A DNA stretch of 64,000 bases from Prado023 sp963798745 (GTDB taxonomy: Bacteria; Actinomycetota; Actinomycetes; S36-B12; CAIYMF01): positions 1 to 64,000 of the forward strand of contig CAWCUF010000010.1 of assembly GCA_963798745.1 (NCBI GenBank). The letters run 5' to 3'. Each line of letters opens with the position of its first letter. Position 1 is the first letter of the stretch. Under the pieces are notes generated by a model. It was not told the origin of the DNA and made no database searches. It saw nothing but the letters and a program-made list of their open reading frames with translations. Position numbers and translations under genes: made by a program. Positions 54,568 to 62,730 of the stretch are shown piece after piece.

Positions 54568-55593
54568 TCAGAGCCACTTCGAACGCTTGAACGCCCGGAA
54601 CATCAGCACCAGCGCCCCGGCCATCACCAGGAGCACCCCGGGGTAGCCGAACCGCCACGACAGCTCGGGCATGTTGGTGAAGTTCATCCCGTAGATCCCT
54701 GCGATGGCCGTGGGCACCGCCAGCAGCGCGGCGTAGGCCGCCATCTTGCGCATGTCGGTGTTCTGCTGCAGCGCCTGCCGGGAGTTGCTGGCCTCCAGGA
54801 TCGTCATCAGCAGGCTCTCGTAGGACTCGGCCGCGTCGTTGGCACGCATCAGGTGGTCGCCGAGGTCGTGGAAGTAGGTTGCCATGGCCTCCGGCACGCC
54901 CGGCATGCGCCCGACGACGAGTCGCTGCGCGTGCGGCACCAAGGGTGAGATCGCCCGGCGCAGCTCCAAGTTCTCGCGCTTGAGCAGGTAGATCGTCTCG
55001 CTGTCGTCGGAGACCTGCGGGGAGAACACGTGCTCCTCGATGACCTCGAGGTCGTTGGCGATCTCGTCAGCGGCCACCAGATAGCCATCGACGATCGCGT
55101 CGGTGATGGCGTGCAGGGCGGCCATCGGACCGTGGTCGAGGAAGTCCCGGCGCGCCACGGTGTCCAGGCGCACCTGCCCGAGCGTGCCGACCGGGCCCAG
55201 GCGCACGGTCAACACGTAGGACTCGCCGACGATCACCGCGATCTGACCCGTCTCGATGGCTGAGGTCGGCTCGTCGTAGACCACCACCTTGAACACGACC
55301 AGGGCCCGACCCGCCGGCGAGATCTCCAACTTGGCGCGCTGCTTGGGATTCAGCGCGTCGTCGACCCACAGCGCCGGGATGTCGAACACCTCGGCCAGGG
55401 CGGTCAGCTCCGGGCGGTTCGGCGACGCCAGGGCGATCCACAGGAAGTCCGACGAGTCGGCGCTGGCGCGGGCGTACATGGCGCGCACCAGTGAGACCGC
55501 ATCGTCGGTCATCGTCGTCAACGACCGGACGAGGCGCGATTGAGGCTCGTCGACCTCGACGCCATGGCAGTAGCGCCCCATGCCCACGATCAC
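54568..55593 (-). CDS. corA: CorA-type Mg2+/Co2+ transporter
   Basis: 341 residues. A cytosolic N-terminal funnel (1-270, with long helices near 175-260) leads to two C-terminal membrane helices. The pore signature YGMNFTNMPEL lies near 303-313, with GMN the CorA selectivity motif, and a basic tail RAFKRSKWL ends the protein. Actinobacterial CorA proteins start with a MIVDxAxYxDG-like strand, matched here by VIVGMGRYCHGVEV, so GTG 55593 is used. Lies antisense between uppP and the histidine phosphatase gene. Confidence 0.9.
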   Translation of the reverse strand: MIVGMGRYCHGVEVDEPQSRLVRSLTTMTDDAVSLVRAMYARASADSSDFLWIALASPNRPELTALAEVFDIPALWVDDALNPKQRAKLEISPAGRALVVFKVVVYDEPTSAIETGQIAVIVGESYVLTVRLGPVGTLGQVRLDTVARRDFLDHGPMAALHAITDAIVDGYLVAADEIANDLEVIEEHVFSPQVSDDSETIYLLKRENLELRRAISPLVPHAQRLVVGRMPGVPEAMATYFHDLGDHLMRANDAAESYESLLMTILEASNSRQALQQNTDMRKMAAYAALLAVPTAIAGIYGMNFTNMPELSWRFGYPGVLLVMAGALVLMFRAFKRSKWL

Positions 55594-55753
55594 GGGGTCA
55601 TGCTCGCACCACTGACCGGCGGATGTCGGGCTACCCTTCCCAGATGCTCTGGGATGCGCAGGTGAACAGTCGGGGACCCACCGGATTCGCGGCCCCCGAG
55701 CGAGCGTCCAACAGGGCCGTTCGCATGCCCTCATCCGTAGGCACCGCCGGCCC

Positions 55754-56407
55754 ATGACCACGGTCCTGCTGATCCGCCACGGGCGGACCTCAGCCAATGC
55801 CTCGGGCATCCTGGCCGGCCGAGCGCCCGGGGTGCCCTTGGATGCCCAGGGCCGGCGGCAGGCCCGGAGCCTGGGCACCCGGCTACGCTCGGTGCCCTTG
55901 GCCGCGGTGGTGCACTCCCCGCTCGAACGGTGCGTGCAGACCGCCGATGGCGTGCTGCGCGAGCGCGCCGAGGTCAACCGGCACGCCGATGACCGGCTCG
56001 TCGAGTGCGACTACGGGCGGTGGACCGGCGCATCCCTGTCCGAACTGGCCACGGAGCCACTCTGGCCGGCCATCCAGGCCCAGCCCTCCGGGGTGACGTT
56101 TCCCGACGGGGAGTCGCTGCCGGCCATGGCGCAGCGCGCGGTCGCGTCGGTGCAGGGCTGGGTGGGTGCCTACCCCGACGCCACCATCGCGCTGGTCTCC
56201 CACGGCGACGTCCTCAAGGCGATCCTGTCCCATGCGCTGGGCCAACCGTTCGACGAGTTCCAGCGGATCGTGGTCAGTCCCGGGTCGGTGAGCGTGGTCA
56301 AGTACGGGACGGACCGGCCGGTGGTGCTCCGGATGAACGACTCGGGCCGCGCGCTGCCGGTCGAATCCGCCGTCGGAGCGCCGACCGTCGGCGGCGGCAC
56401 GCACTGA
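55754..56407 (+). CDS. Histidine phosphatase (phosphoglycerate-mutase-like, MSMEG_4193 type)
   Basis: 217 residues. VLLIRHGRTSANASGILAG at 4-22 has the phosphohistidine RHG, VVHSPLERCVQTAD near 52 the second Arg, ERLVECDYGRWTG-type sequence near 81, and IALVSHGDVLKAIL near 145 the second His. It belongs to the broad-specificity cobC/PGM branch and is the counterpart of Rv2135c in the uppP cluster. Substrate unproven. The ATG at 55754 has a less clear upstream element (TAGGCA at 10 nt). Confidence 0.83.
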   Translation: MTTVLLIRHGRTSANASGILAGRAPGVPLDAQGRRQARSLGTRLRSVPLAAVVHSPLERCVQTADGVLRERAEVNRHADDRLVECDYGRWTGASLSELATEPLWPAIQAQPSGVTFPDGESLPAMAQRAVASVQGWVGAYPDATIALVSHGDVLKAILSHALGQPFDEFQRIVVSPGSVSVVKYGTDRPVVLRMNDSGRALPVESAVGAPTVGGGTH

Positions 56408-56483
56408 GCCGGCGAACCTGCCCACGACCAGTGATCTGCCCGGGCCCGATGGCGGCACGCGGGCAGATCACGGGGGCGAGCAC

Positions 56484-56489
56484 TAGGCT
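56484..56489 (+). promoter_or_regulatory. -10 element for leaderless DUF3090 gene
   Basis: TAGGCT, 7 nt before the ATG at 56497. Confidence 0.45.
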
Positions 56490-56496
56490 GACCTGC

Positions 56497-57042
56497 ATGC
56501 CTCGTCAGATCCATCTGCACGATCCCGTGCAACGGTTCGTCGTCGGCACGGTCGGGATGCCCGGCGAGCGCACGTTCTTCGTGCAGGCCCGCACGGGCGA
56601 GACCATCAGCACCGCGGCGTTGGAGAAGCAGCAGGTCGCCACGCTGGCCGAGCGCCTCGAGGAGTTGATCGCCGAGGTCGCCCTGCGCTTCGAGTTCGAC
56701 GTCCCCGAACCCGGGCCGGCCGATGTGGACCCGCTCGACGTCCCCCTGGTCGAGGAGTTCCGGGTGGCGGCGATCGCGTTCGGCTGGGACCCGGCCCATG
56801 ACCAGATGCTCTTCGAACTGCACGGGCCGAGCGCGGACGAGGACCTGGACCCGACCGAGATCGCCGACGAGGACGAGGGCCCGCCGATCCTTCGGGTGCG
56901 GACCACGTTGGGCCAGGCTGTGGACTTCATCGTCCGGGCCCGCAAGGTCGTCGCCGCCGGGCGGCCCCCGTGCCCCTTCTGCCAGCAGCCGCTGGACCCG
57001 GCCGGGCACATCTGCCCCCGGGCCAACGGCTACCGGCGGTGA
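56497..57042 (+). CDS. DUF3090 family protein
   Basis: 181 residues. An N-terminal beta region (FVVGTVGMPGERTFFVQAR at 13-31), an acidic middle (DEDLDPTEIADEDEGPP), and a C-terminal treble-clef-like zinc site PPCPFCQQPLDPAGHICPRANGYR with CxxC...H...C. Known only from actinobacteria; the M. tuberculosis counterpart is Rv2134c. Function unknown. A TAGGCT element marks a leaderless start. It overlaps the next gene by 4 bp (GTGA), so the two products probably act together. Confidence 0.85.
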   Translation: MPRQIHLHDPVQRFVVGTVGMPGERTFFVQARTGETISTAALEKQQVATLAERLEELIAEVALRFEFDVPEPGPADVDPLDVPLVEEFRVAAIAFGWDPAHDQMLFELHGPSADEDLDPTEIADEDEGPPILRVRTTLGQAVDFIVRARKVVAAGRPPCPFCQQPLDPAGHICPRANGYRR

Positions 57043-57896
57043 GGCTGCCGGAACTCGCCACCGGCGAACTGCACGTCCTGGGCCGCCTGGCCGATGCGTC
57101 CAACCTGGCTCTGCTGGCACAGGTGCCCACCGACACCGGACCGATCCGCTGCATCTACAAGCCGGTCCGCGGCGAGCGCGCGCTCTGGGACTTCCCGGAC
57201 ACGGCGCTGGCCGCCCGTGAGGTGCTGTGTGCCCAGGTGGCCCAGTGCTTCGGCTGGGACCTGATCCCCGCCACGCATTGGCGCGCTGCGGGCCCGTTCG
57301 GGGCAGGGATGTGCCAGGAGTGGATCGACGCCGTCGATGACCCGCCGGTCGGACTGTTCACCCAGGCGCAGGTCCCGGCGAAGTGGCACGAGATCGCCGA
57401 GGGGCGCACCCCCGAGGGCCAGATCGTGGTCCTGGCCCATGAGGACTCGCCAGCGCTGCAACGGCTGGCCGTGCTCGACGCGCTGGTCAACAACGCCGAC
57501 CGCAAGGGCGGTCATGTGCTGCGGCGCAAGGACGGTCGGCTGGCCGGCATCGACCACGGGGTCAGCTTCCATGTGGAGAACAAGCTGCGGACGGTGTTGT
57601 GGGGCTGGGCCGGGGAGCCGCTGCCCGAGGCTCTTGCCCATGAGCTCGACACCGGTGCTGATGCGTTTCGCCGCCTCGTGACCGCGTGGGGTGGGGTTGC
57701 CGACGGTGGTGCTGTGGACAGTGGAATTGCGGACACTCGCGAGAGGGATCGGACCGCTGCGGCGATAGCCGGCCGCGACCACCTGAGCGCCGACGAGGTG
57801 GCCGCGGCACAGGTGCGCCTCGACGACCTGCTGCGCACGCGGCGCTTCCCGATGCCCGGTCCGGACTGGCCCACGCTGCCCTGGCCGCCGATGTAG
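57039..57896 (+). CDS. SCO1664-family protein (kinase-like fold)
   Basis: 285 residues, counterpart of Rv2133c. It has a phosphoinositide-kinase-like outline: IRCIYKPVRGERALWDFP near 36-53 with the nucleotide-binding Lys, RLAVLDALVNNADRKGGHVLR near 142-162 (HRD-like catalytic loop with N-x-D), and LAGIDHGVSFHVENKLRTVLWGW near 168 for the metal-binding Asp. Whether it phosphorylates a protein or small molecule is unknown. GTG start overlapping the DUF3090 stop. In relatives mshC (mycothiol synthesis) often follows; here a convergent gene follows instead. Confidence 0.83.
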   Translation: MRLPELATGELHVLGRLADASNLALLAQVPTDTGPIRCIYKPVRGERALWDFPDTALAAREVLCAQVAQCFGWDLIPATHWRAAGPFGAGMCQEWIDAVDDPPVGLFTQAQVPAKWHEIAEGRTPEGQIVVLAHEDSPALQRLAVLDALVNNADRKGGHVLRRKDGRLAGIDHGVSFHVENKLRTVLWGWAGEPLPEALAHELDTGADAFRRLVTAWGGVADGGAVDSGIADTRERDRTAAAIAGRDHLSADEVAAAQVRLDDLLRTRRFPMPGPDWPTLPWPPM

Positions 57897-57926
57897 GCCC
57901 GCAGCGCGCCCGCCCAGGCGGTCGAC

Positions 57927-58502
57927 TCAGCCGATGAGCCGACCGGTGCGACCATCGACCCGAACGTCGGCCGCCGCGCGTGTGCCGTCGGCCGCGAAGT
58001 GTGCTGCCTCGTGCGCCTGCCAGGCCCGCCAGTGCTCGGCCATCGCCTCCCCGTCGCGGGCCAGCCCCCGCTGCAGGGCGAGATCCGCCGGTACCTGCAC
58101 CCACACCACCACGCTGGCCCGCGCGCGCACCCGCGCCGAGGCGCTCGCGCAGCCCTCCAGGATCACCACCGGAGCGGGCGGAACGCTCACCCACCGCCCG
58201 AAGCGGCCGGCCACCCAGTCGTAGCGCGGGTGCATGCCGGGCAGCCCGTCGCGCCACCCGAGGAGCAACCACGCCTCGATGCGGCCGGCCAGCGGCTCAC
58301 CCAGCTGCTGGTTCCAACCCTCGTACAGGTCGTCCATGTGCACGACCGGCGCGCCCCCGCAGGCGCCGGCCAGTGCCGCGGCGATGGTCGTCTTGCCGGA
58401 GCCCGCCGGACCGTCGATGCAGACCAGGCGGGTCGCGCCGCACCGGGGAGCGGTGCTCAGCACGCGCTGCGCGATCACGGTCAGGGCGTCGTCGAGGGGC
58501 AC
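57927..58502 (-). CDS. Uridine-kinase-like P-loop protein
   Basis: 191 residues. Walker A CIDGPAGSGKTTIAAAL near 28-44, VVHMDDLYEGWNQ near 54-66 (Asp-Asp-Leu-Tyr as in uridine and phosphoribulokinases), and a catalytic-base region RYDWVAGRFG near 93. VVILEGCASASARVRARASVVVWV resembles the Walker B region. The family is annotated as (d)NMP or uridine kinase-like in actinobacteria; the substrate is not certain. GTG 58502 is 6 nt after CATGAT on the minus strand. Confidence 0.75.
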   Translation of the reverse strand: MPLDDALTVIAQRVLSTAPRCGATRLVCIDGPAGSGKTTIAAALAGACGGAPVVHMDDLYEGWNQQLGEPLAGRIEAWLLLGWRDGLPGMHPRYDWVAGRFGRWVSVPPAPVVILEGCASASARVRARASVVVWVQVPADLALQRGLARDGEAMAEHWRAWQAHEAAHFAADGTRAAADVRVDGRTGRLIG

Positions 58503-58587
58503 GTGCCCATCATGGCGAAACTGCCGCCGCAGCGGCACGTCGCGCTGGCCGAGCACACTGCGAGCACCCGATCGACCGCTCGGTGCC

Positions 58588-58593
58588 TAGGAT
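58588..58593 (+). promoter_or_regulatory. -10 element for leaderless antiporter gene
   Basis: TAGGAT, 6 nt before the ATG at 58600. Confidence 0.45.
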
Positions 58594-58599
58594 TCGAGC

Positions 58600-59868
58600 A
58601 TGCTCGGCGAAGCGATCACCGTGATGACCGGCCTGGTACTGGCCTACGCGCTGGTTGCCCACCGCCTGAGTGCGGCGAACATCAGTGCTCCCATGCTCAG
58701 CCTCCTGGCCGGCGCGGCCGTGTTCGCGGGCACCGCGCTGGACGTAGACACCGAGCTGGTCCACGTCACCGCTGAGGTGACCCTCGTGATGATCCTGTTC
58801 CACGATGCCTCCACCGTGAAGCTCACCCGACTGCGCCACGACGCCGGGCTGTCGCTGCGACTGCTGCTCATCGGCTTCCCGCTGGCCATCGTCGCCACCT
58901 TCCTGGTGACACACGCCATGCTCCCCGCGCTGGGGGTCGCCGGCGCCTGGCTGCTGGCCGCAGCGATCACGCCCACGGACGCCGGCCTCGGCGCCCCGAC
59001 TGTGCTCAACCCCGTGGTGCCGATGCGAGTCCGTCGTGGGCTGAACGTGGAGAGCGGACTCAACGACGGACTGGCCACCCCGATCGTCCTGCTCGCCCTG
59101 TCCGCCGTGGCCAGCGGCGCGGGCGAGGAGACCCCGGGCGTGCTGCAGGTCGGCCTGATCCCGGTCGCCCTGGCTGTGGCGCTGGCGGTGGGGGTGGGGC
59201 TGGCAGCGGCCTGGAGCATGGATCGCTCCCGCGAACGGCACCTGAGCGGGCGCCGCGGTCGGCAGGTCGCCACGTTCGCGATCCCGCTGCTGCTCTTCGG
59301 CCTCGCAGACCAGTTCGGGGCGAACGCGTTCATCTCGGCCTTCGTCGGCGGGGTCGTCTTCGGCGCCGCAAGCATCACCCTGGACGACGAGCACGAGACC
59401 TCGGACCTGCTCGAGGTCTCGGCGGACCTGCTGAGCTTCGTCGTGTGGTTCCTCGCCGGTGGCATCCTGCTGCTGGTCCTGGACACCGGCTTCCGCTGGC
59501 AGTGGGCGGTCCTGGCGGTGCTGGCCCTGACCGTGCTGCGGGCCCTGCCGGTCGGCGTGAGCCTGATCGGCTCCGGCCTGAAACCGGCGACGTGGCTGTT
59601 CATCGGCTGGTTCGGGCCCCGGGGCCTGGCCACGATCGTCTTCGGCCTGCTCGCCGTGGAGGAGTTGGGCTCGGGTTCCGAGCTGATGACCGACGTGGGT
59701 GGCGTCATCGGGATCACCGTGGTGCTCAGCGCGTTCGCCCATGGGATCAGCGCCGCACCGCTGTCCGAGCGCTACGGCAGTTGGGCACAGCGCACCGACC
59801 CCGTGGCCGAGGGATCGAGCTCGGTCGAGCCCCGGCGCACGCGCGGCACGATGCACCACCATCGCTAG
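58600..59868 (+). CDS. Cation:proton antiporter, CPA1/NhaP type
   Basis: 422 residues with 12 or so membrane helices. LAAAITPTDAGLGAPTVL near 126-143 contains the ion-site Asp in the TDxxLG context, and LNVESGLNDGLATPIVL near 148 is the CPA1 ESxxND block. GWFGPRGLATIVFGLLAVEE near 335 holds the FRG-like arginine motif. Exchanges Na+ or K+ for H+ for pH and salt homeostasis. The tail past residue 390 is hydrophilic. Leaderless start behind TAGGAT. Confidence 0.88.
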   Translation: MLGEAITVMTGLVLAYALVAHRLSAANISAPMLSLLAGAAVFAGTALDVDTELVHVTAEVTLVMILFHDASTVKLTRLRHDAGLSLRLLLIGFPLAIVATFLVTHAMLPALGVAGAWLLAAAITPTDAGLGAPTVLNPVVPMRVRRGLNVESGLNDGLATPIVLLALSAVASGAGEETPGVLQVGLIPVALAVALAVGVGLAAAWSMDRSRERHLSGRRGRQVATFAIPLLLFGLADQFGANAFISAFVGGVVFGAASITLDDEHETSDLLEVSADLLSFVVWFLAGGILLLVLDTGFRWQWAVLAVLALTVLRALPVGVSLIGSGLKPATWLFIGWFGPRGLATIVFGLLAVEELGSGSELMTDVGGVIGITVVLSAFAHGISAAPLSERYGSWAQRTDPVAEGSSSVEPRRTRGTMHHHR

Positions 59869-59900
59869 CAGCGCTGCACCCGGATGGCCCGCGACGGGGG

Positions 59901-59906
59901 CAGGAT
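59901..59906 (+). promoter_or_regulatory. -10 element for leaderless sirtuin gene
   Basis: CAGGAT, 7 nt before the ATG at 59914. It decides between several in-frame starts. Confidence 0.4.
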
Positions 59907-59913
59907 GGGCGGC

Positions 59914-60645
59914 ATGCAGACACCCACGGATCTCGCCGACCTCTGGCGCAGCTCGGCCACGGTGGCCGTGCTCACCGGAGCGGGCATCTCCACGGACTCC
60001 GGGATCGCCGATTTCCGCGGACCCAACGGACTGTGGACCCGCAACCCCGGCGCGCAGGCGATGTTCGACATCACCACCTACCTGGCCGACGCAGAGGTAC
60101 GACGCACCGCCTGGGCCAACCGTCGGGCCAACGCCACGTGGTCGGCCGAACCGAACCGCGGGCACCACGCCCTGGCCGAGCTCCAGCGCGCCGGGCATCT
60201 GTCCACGCTCATGACCCAGAACATCGACGGCCTGCACCAGCGATCCGGGGCCACCGACGTCCTGGAGCTGCACGGCACCATCTGGGAGATCGTGTGCATG
60301 TCCTGCGCAGCGCGCTGGCCGACCCCCGAGATCCTGGCCCGACCGGAGCCCGACCCGCCGTGCGTGCTGTGCGGCGGCATCCTCAAGACCGCGACGATCT
60401 CGTTCGGCCAGGCCCTGGACCGGGCCGTTCTCGAGGCCGCGTTCGACGCGGCCGCCGAGGCGGACCTGCTGGTGGCCATCGGCACCTCCCTGCAGGTCAA
60501 CCCGGTGGCGGGCCTGGCCGGGGTGGCCGACTGCCTGGCCATCGTGAACGCCGAGCCGACGCCCTACGATCACGACGCGCAGATCGTGGTGCGTGCACCG
60601 ATCTCCGAGGTCCTGGAGCACGTCCACGGATTGCTGGCGGGCTGA
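59914..60645 (+). CDS. NAD-dependent protein deacylase, Sir2 family
   Basis: 243 residues. NAD site VAVLTGAGISTDSGIADFRGPNGLW (17-41), TQNIDGLHQRSG near 98 with catalytic residues, LELHGTIWEIVC near 115 with the catalytic His, and a four-Cys zinc site CMSCAARW plus CVLCGGIL. GTSLQVNPVAGL near 190 is the second NAD block. Removes acetyl (or longer acyl) groups from lysines. ATG 59914 is used since CAGGAT sits 7 nt ahead; earlier in-frame starts exist at 59884 and 59905. Confidence 0.93.
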   Translation: MQTPTDLADLWRSSATVAVLTGAGISTDSGIADFRGPNGLWTRNPGAQAMFDITTYLADAEVRRTAWANRRANATWSAEPNRGHHALAELQRAGHLSTLMTQNIDGLHQRSGATDVLELHGTIWEIVCMSCAARWPTPEILARPEPDPPCVLCGGILKTATISFGQALDRAVLEAAFDAAAEADLLVAIGTSLQVNPVAGLAGVADCLAIVNAEPTPYDHDAQIVVRAPISEVLEHVHGLLAG

Positions 60646-60685
60646 GGACCCGCAGTCCGCCGAACCACGTCGGACGCGGGTACGG

Positions 60686-60691
60686 CAGGAT
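60686..60691 (+). promoter_or_regulatory. -10 element for leaderless hydrolase gene
   Basis: CAGGAT, 6 nt before the ATG at 60698. Confidence 0.4.
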
Positions 60692-60697
60692 CGGGGC

Positions 60698-61558
60698 ATG
60701 CCCACCCTGCACACCGCGCGCGGCGACTTCGAGGCGATCATCGACGGCCCGCAGCACGGGCCGACGGTGATCCTGCTGCACGGCTTCCCCGAGCTCAACA
60801 TCTCGTGGCGCCACCAGATCCCGGCGTTGGCCGCAGCCGGCTACCGGGTCATCGCGCCCAACCAGCGCGGGTACGCGGGCTCCGTGCGCGACGGGTCCTA
60901 CGCCACCGGGGACCTGGCCGCCGATGTCGTTTCGATGCTCGACGCCGCCGGGGCCCAGCGGGCGGTTGTCGTCGGCCACGACTGGGGCGGGGGAGTGGCC
61001 TGGACCGTGGCGCACCTGTTCCCCGAGCGGGTCGCGGGCCTGGTGGCGATGAACTGCCCACCACCGCGCGTGCTCATGGCCCACCTGACCCGCAGCCCCG
61101 CGCAGATCCGCAAGTCCTGGTACATGTTCTTCTTCCAACTGCCGTGGCTGCCCGAACGATTCGTCGTGCGTGCCATGCCCAGGACCCTGGTGGCCGGTTC
61201 GTTCAACCGCTCGGTGTGGAACCGCCAGACGCTGACCCCCTACGCGCAGGCGTTCGCAACCGAGGCCGACGCCCACGGTCCGGTCAACTGGTACCGGGGG
61301 GCGTTCCGCTCCGGGCTGCGCACGGCACGGCGACACCTGCCTCCGATCGCAGCACCGGTGCTGATCGTCTGGGGCGTGCACGATCGGTTCCTCGGCGAGG
61401 AGTTGGTCAGCGCCGAGGCCCTGCGCCGGACCCTCGCATTCCCCAACGAGGCACAGGTCGTACGGATCGAGTCGGCTGGGCACTTCGTGCAGAACGAGGC
61501 CCCCGAGGAGGTCTCGGTCGTCCTGGTGAACTGGCTCGCGGAGAACGTCGCCACCTGA
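60698..61558 (+). CDS. Alpha/beta hydrolase, epoxide-hydrolase-like
   Basis: 286 residues. LLHGFPELNISWRHQIPAL at 26-44 gives the HGFPE oxyanion loop, VVVGHDWGGGVAW near 90 the nucleophilic Asp (Asp rather than Ser, as in epoxide hydrolases and dehalogenases), VLIVWGVHDRFLG near 224 the acid, and ESAGHFVQNEAPE near 260 the His. The cap domain carries Tyr residues (WYMFFFQLPW and TPYAQAF) that could activate an epoxide. Likely detoxifies or degrades an epoxide; haloalkane dehalogenase is less likely. Confidence 0.85.
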   Translation: MPTLHTARGDFEAIIDGPQHGPTVILLHGFPELNISWRHQIPALAAAGYRVIAPNQRGYAGSVRDGSYATGDLAADVVSMLDAAGAQRAVVVGHDWGGGVAWTVAHLFPERVAGLVAMNCPPPRVLMAHLTRSPAQIRKSWYMFFFQLPWLPERFVVRAMPRTLVAGSFNRSVWNRQTLTPYAQAFATEADAHGPVNWYRGAFRSGLRTARRHLPPIAAPVLIVWGVHDRFLGEELVSAEALRRTLAFPNEAQVVRIESAGHFVQNEAPEEVSVVLVNWLAENVAT

Positions 61559-61581
61559 CCGAGCCCTCGGGGCAGCACGCA

Positions 61582-61610
61582 CTTGCAGTCGGGCGTTGTT
61601 GGGAATACTT
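61582..61610 (+). promoter_or_regulatory. Possible sigma70 promoter of cbiMNQO
   Basis: TTGCAG followed at about 16 bp by ATACTT, in a locally T-rich stretch 70-90 bp ahead of cbiM. No B12-box or metal-repressor palindrome was seen in the leader. GAGGAGCATCTTC precedes the cbiM ATG. Confidence 0.3.
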
Positions 61611-61679
61611 TGCAGGTGTCCTGCGCCGATTCACCGGCGGTGCCCGCACCCAGTCCGAGCCTGATCGAGGAGCATCTTC

Positions 61680-62366
61680 ATGCACATGCCCGACGGATTC
61701 GTCTCCGCCCCGCTGTCCGCGGCCGTCGGGGTCGTGGCCATCGCGGGGATCGGGATCGCGCTCAAGGGCGCCTCCAAGGAACTCGATGACCGCACCGCCC
61801 CGATGGCCGGTCTGGTCGCGGTGTTCGTGTTCGCCGCGCAGATGCTGAACTTCCCGGTGGCCGCCGGGACCAGCGGACACCTGCTCGGGGGAGCGTTGGC
61901 CGCGATCCTGATCGGGCCCTACACCGGAGTCCTGGCGGTATCGATCGTCCTGATCGTCCAAGCGCTGCTGTTCGCTGACGGCGGGTTGACCGCGTTGGGC
62001 CTGAACATCGTGAACATGGCCTTCGTGACGGTGCTCGTGGCGTGGCCGACCTTCCGGTTGCTGGCACGAGTCCTGCCCAGGACCCGACGCAGTTGGACCG
62101 TCGCCGCCTTCATCGCAGGGTTCCTGTCCGTGCCTGCCTCAGCACTGGCCTTCACCCTCGAGTACGCGATTGCTGGTGCGGGGACGTACTCGGTGAGCAC
62201 GGTGCTGGCCGCCATGGTGAGCACCCATGTGCTGATCGGCATCGGCGAGGGCGTGATCACCGCCCTGACCGTCGGGGCAGTCCTGGCTGCGCGGCCCGAT
62301 CTGGTCCGGGGGGTTCGGGACCTGCTTCCCAAGCCCGAACTGCGCCCCGCGGCTCAGGTGGCCTGA
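61680..62366 (+). CDS. cbiM: Cobalt/nickel ECF transporter substrate-binding subunit
   Basis: 228 residues with seven or so helices. It begins MHMPDGFVSAPLSA. The conserved N-terminal Met-His forms the metal site in CbiM/NikM proteins, so ATG 61680 must be the start. AAGTSGHLLGGALAAILIGP near 61-80 carries the second conserved His, and the C-terminal TYSVSTVLAAMVSTHVLIGIGEGVIT block completes the family pattern. Co2+ versus Ni2+ cannot be told. First gene of a four-gene ECF operon. Confidence 0.92.
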   Translation: MHMPDGFVSAPLSAAVGVVAIAGIGIALKGASKELDDRTAPMAGLVAVFVFAAQMLNFPVAAGTSGHLLGGALAAILIGPYTGVLAVSIVLIVQALLFADGGLTALGLNIVNMAFVTVLVAWPTFRLLARVLPRTRRSWTVAAFIAGFLSVPASALAFTLEYAIAGAGTYSVSTVLAAMVSTHVLIGIGEGVITALTVGAVLAARPDLVRGVRDLLPKPELRPAAQVA

Positions 62367-62367
62367 G

Positions 62368-62730
62368 ATGGCGCGCGAGGGCACCAGGCGCAGCGTCTGG
62401 ATCATCGTGGGGGCAGGACTGCTGATCAGCCTGTTCCTGGCCGGTGTCGTGAGCTTCTACGCGAGCAGCTCCCCGGACGGGCTGGAGAAGGTGGCCGAGG
62501 ACGTGGGCTTCCTCGAGGCCGCAGAGGACTCTGCCGTCGCCGGCTCGCCGCTGTCCGACTACGGCGTGGCAGGAGTGTCCGATGAGCGGCTCAGTGTGGG
62601 ACTGGCCGGTGTCGCGGGCCTGATCGCCACCGGGGTCCTGGCCTTCGGACTGTTCGTGTGGTTGGGCCGGCGCAACCGTGCGCGGGTCACCGAGCCGAAC
62701 GCTGAGTCCCTCACGACGTCGGGCGGCTGA
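62368..62730 (+). CDS. cbiN: Cobalt transporter accessory subunit, PDGLE domain
   Basis: 120 residues, one helix at each end (10-32 and 78-98) with an outside loop containing SSSPDGLEKVAEDVGF near 33-48. PDGLE is the signature of CbiN/NikN-type small subunits. It assists metal loading of CbiM. It starts 1 bp after cbiM and overlaps cbiQ by one base (TGATG). Confidence 0.88.
   Translation: MAREGTRRSVWIIVGAGLLISLFLAGVVSFYASSSPDGLEKVAEDVGFLEAAEDSAVAGSPLSDYGVAGVSDERLSVGLAGVAGLIATGVLAFGLFVWLGRRNRARVTEPNAESLTTSGG

Noticed and set aside
61559..61679. Cobalamin riboswitch ahead of cbiM
   Set aside because: No B12-box consensus and the leader is shorter than a full cobalamin aptamer.
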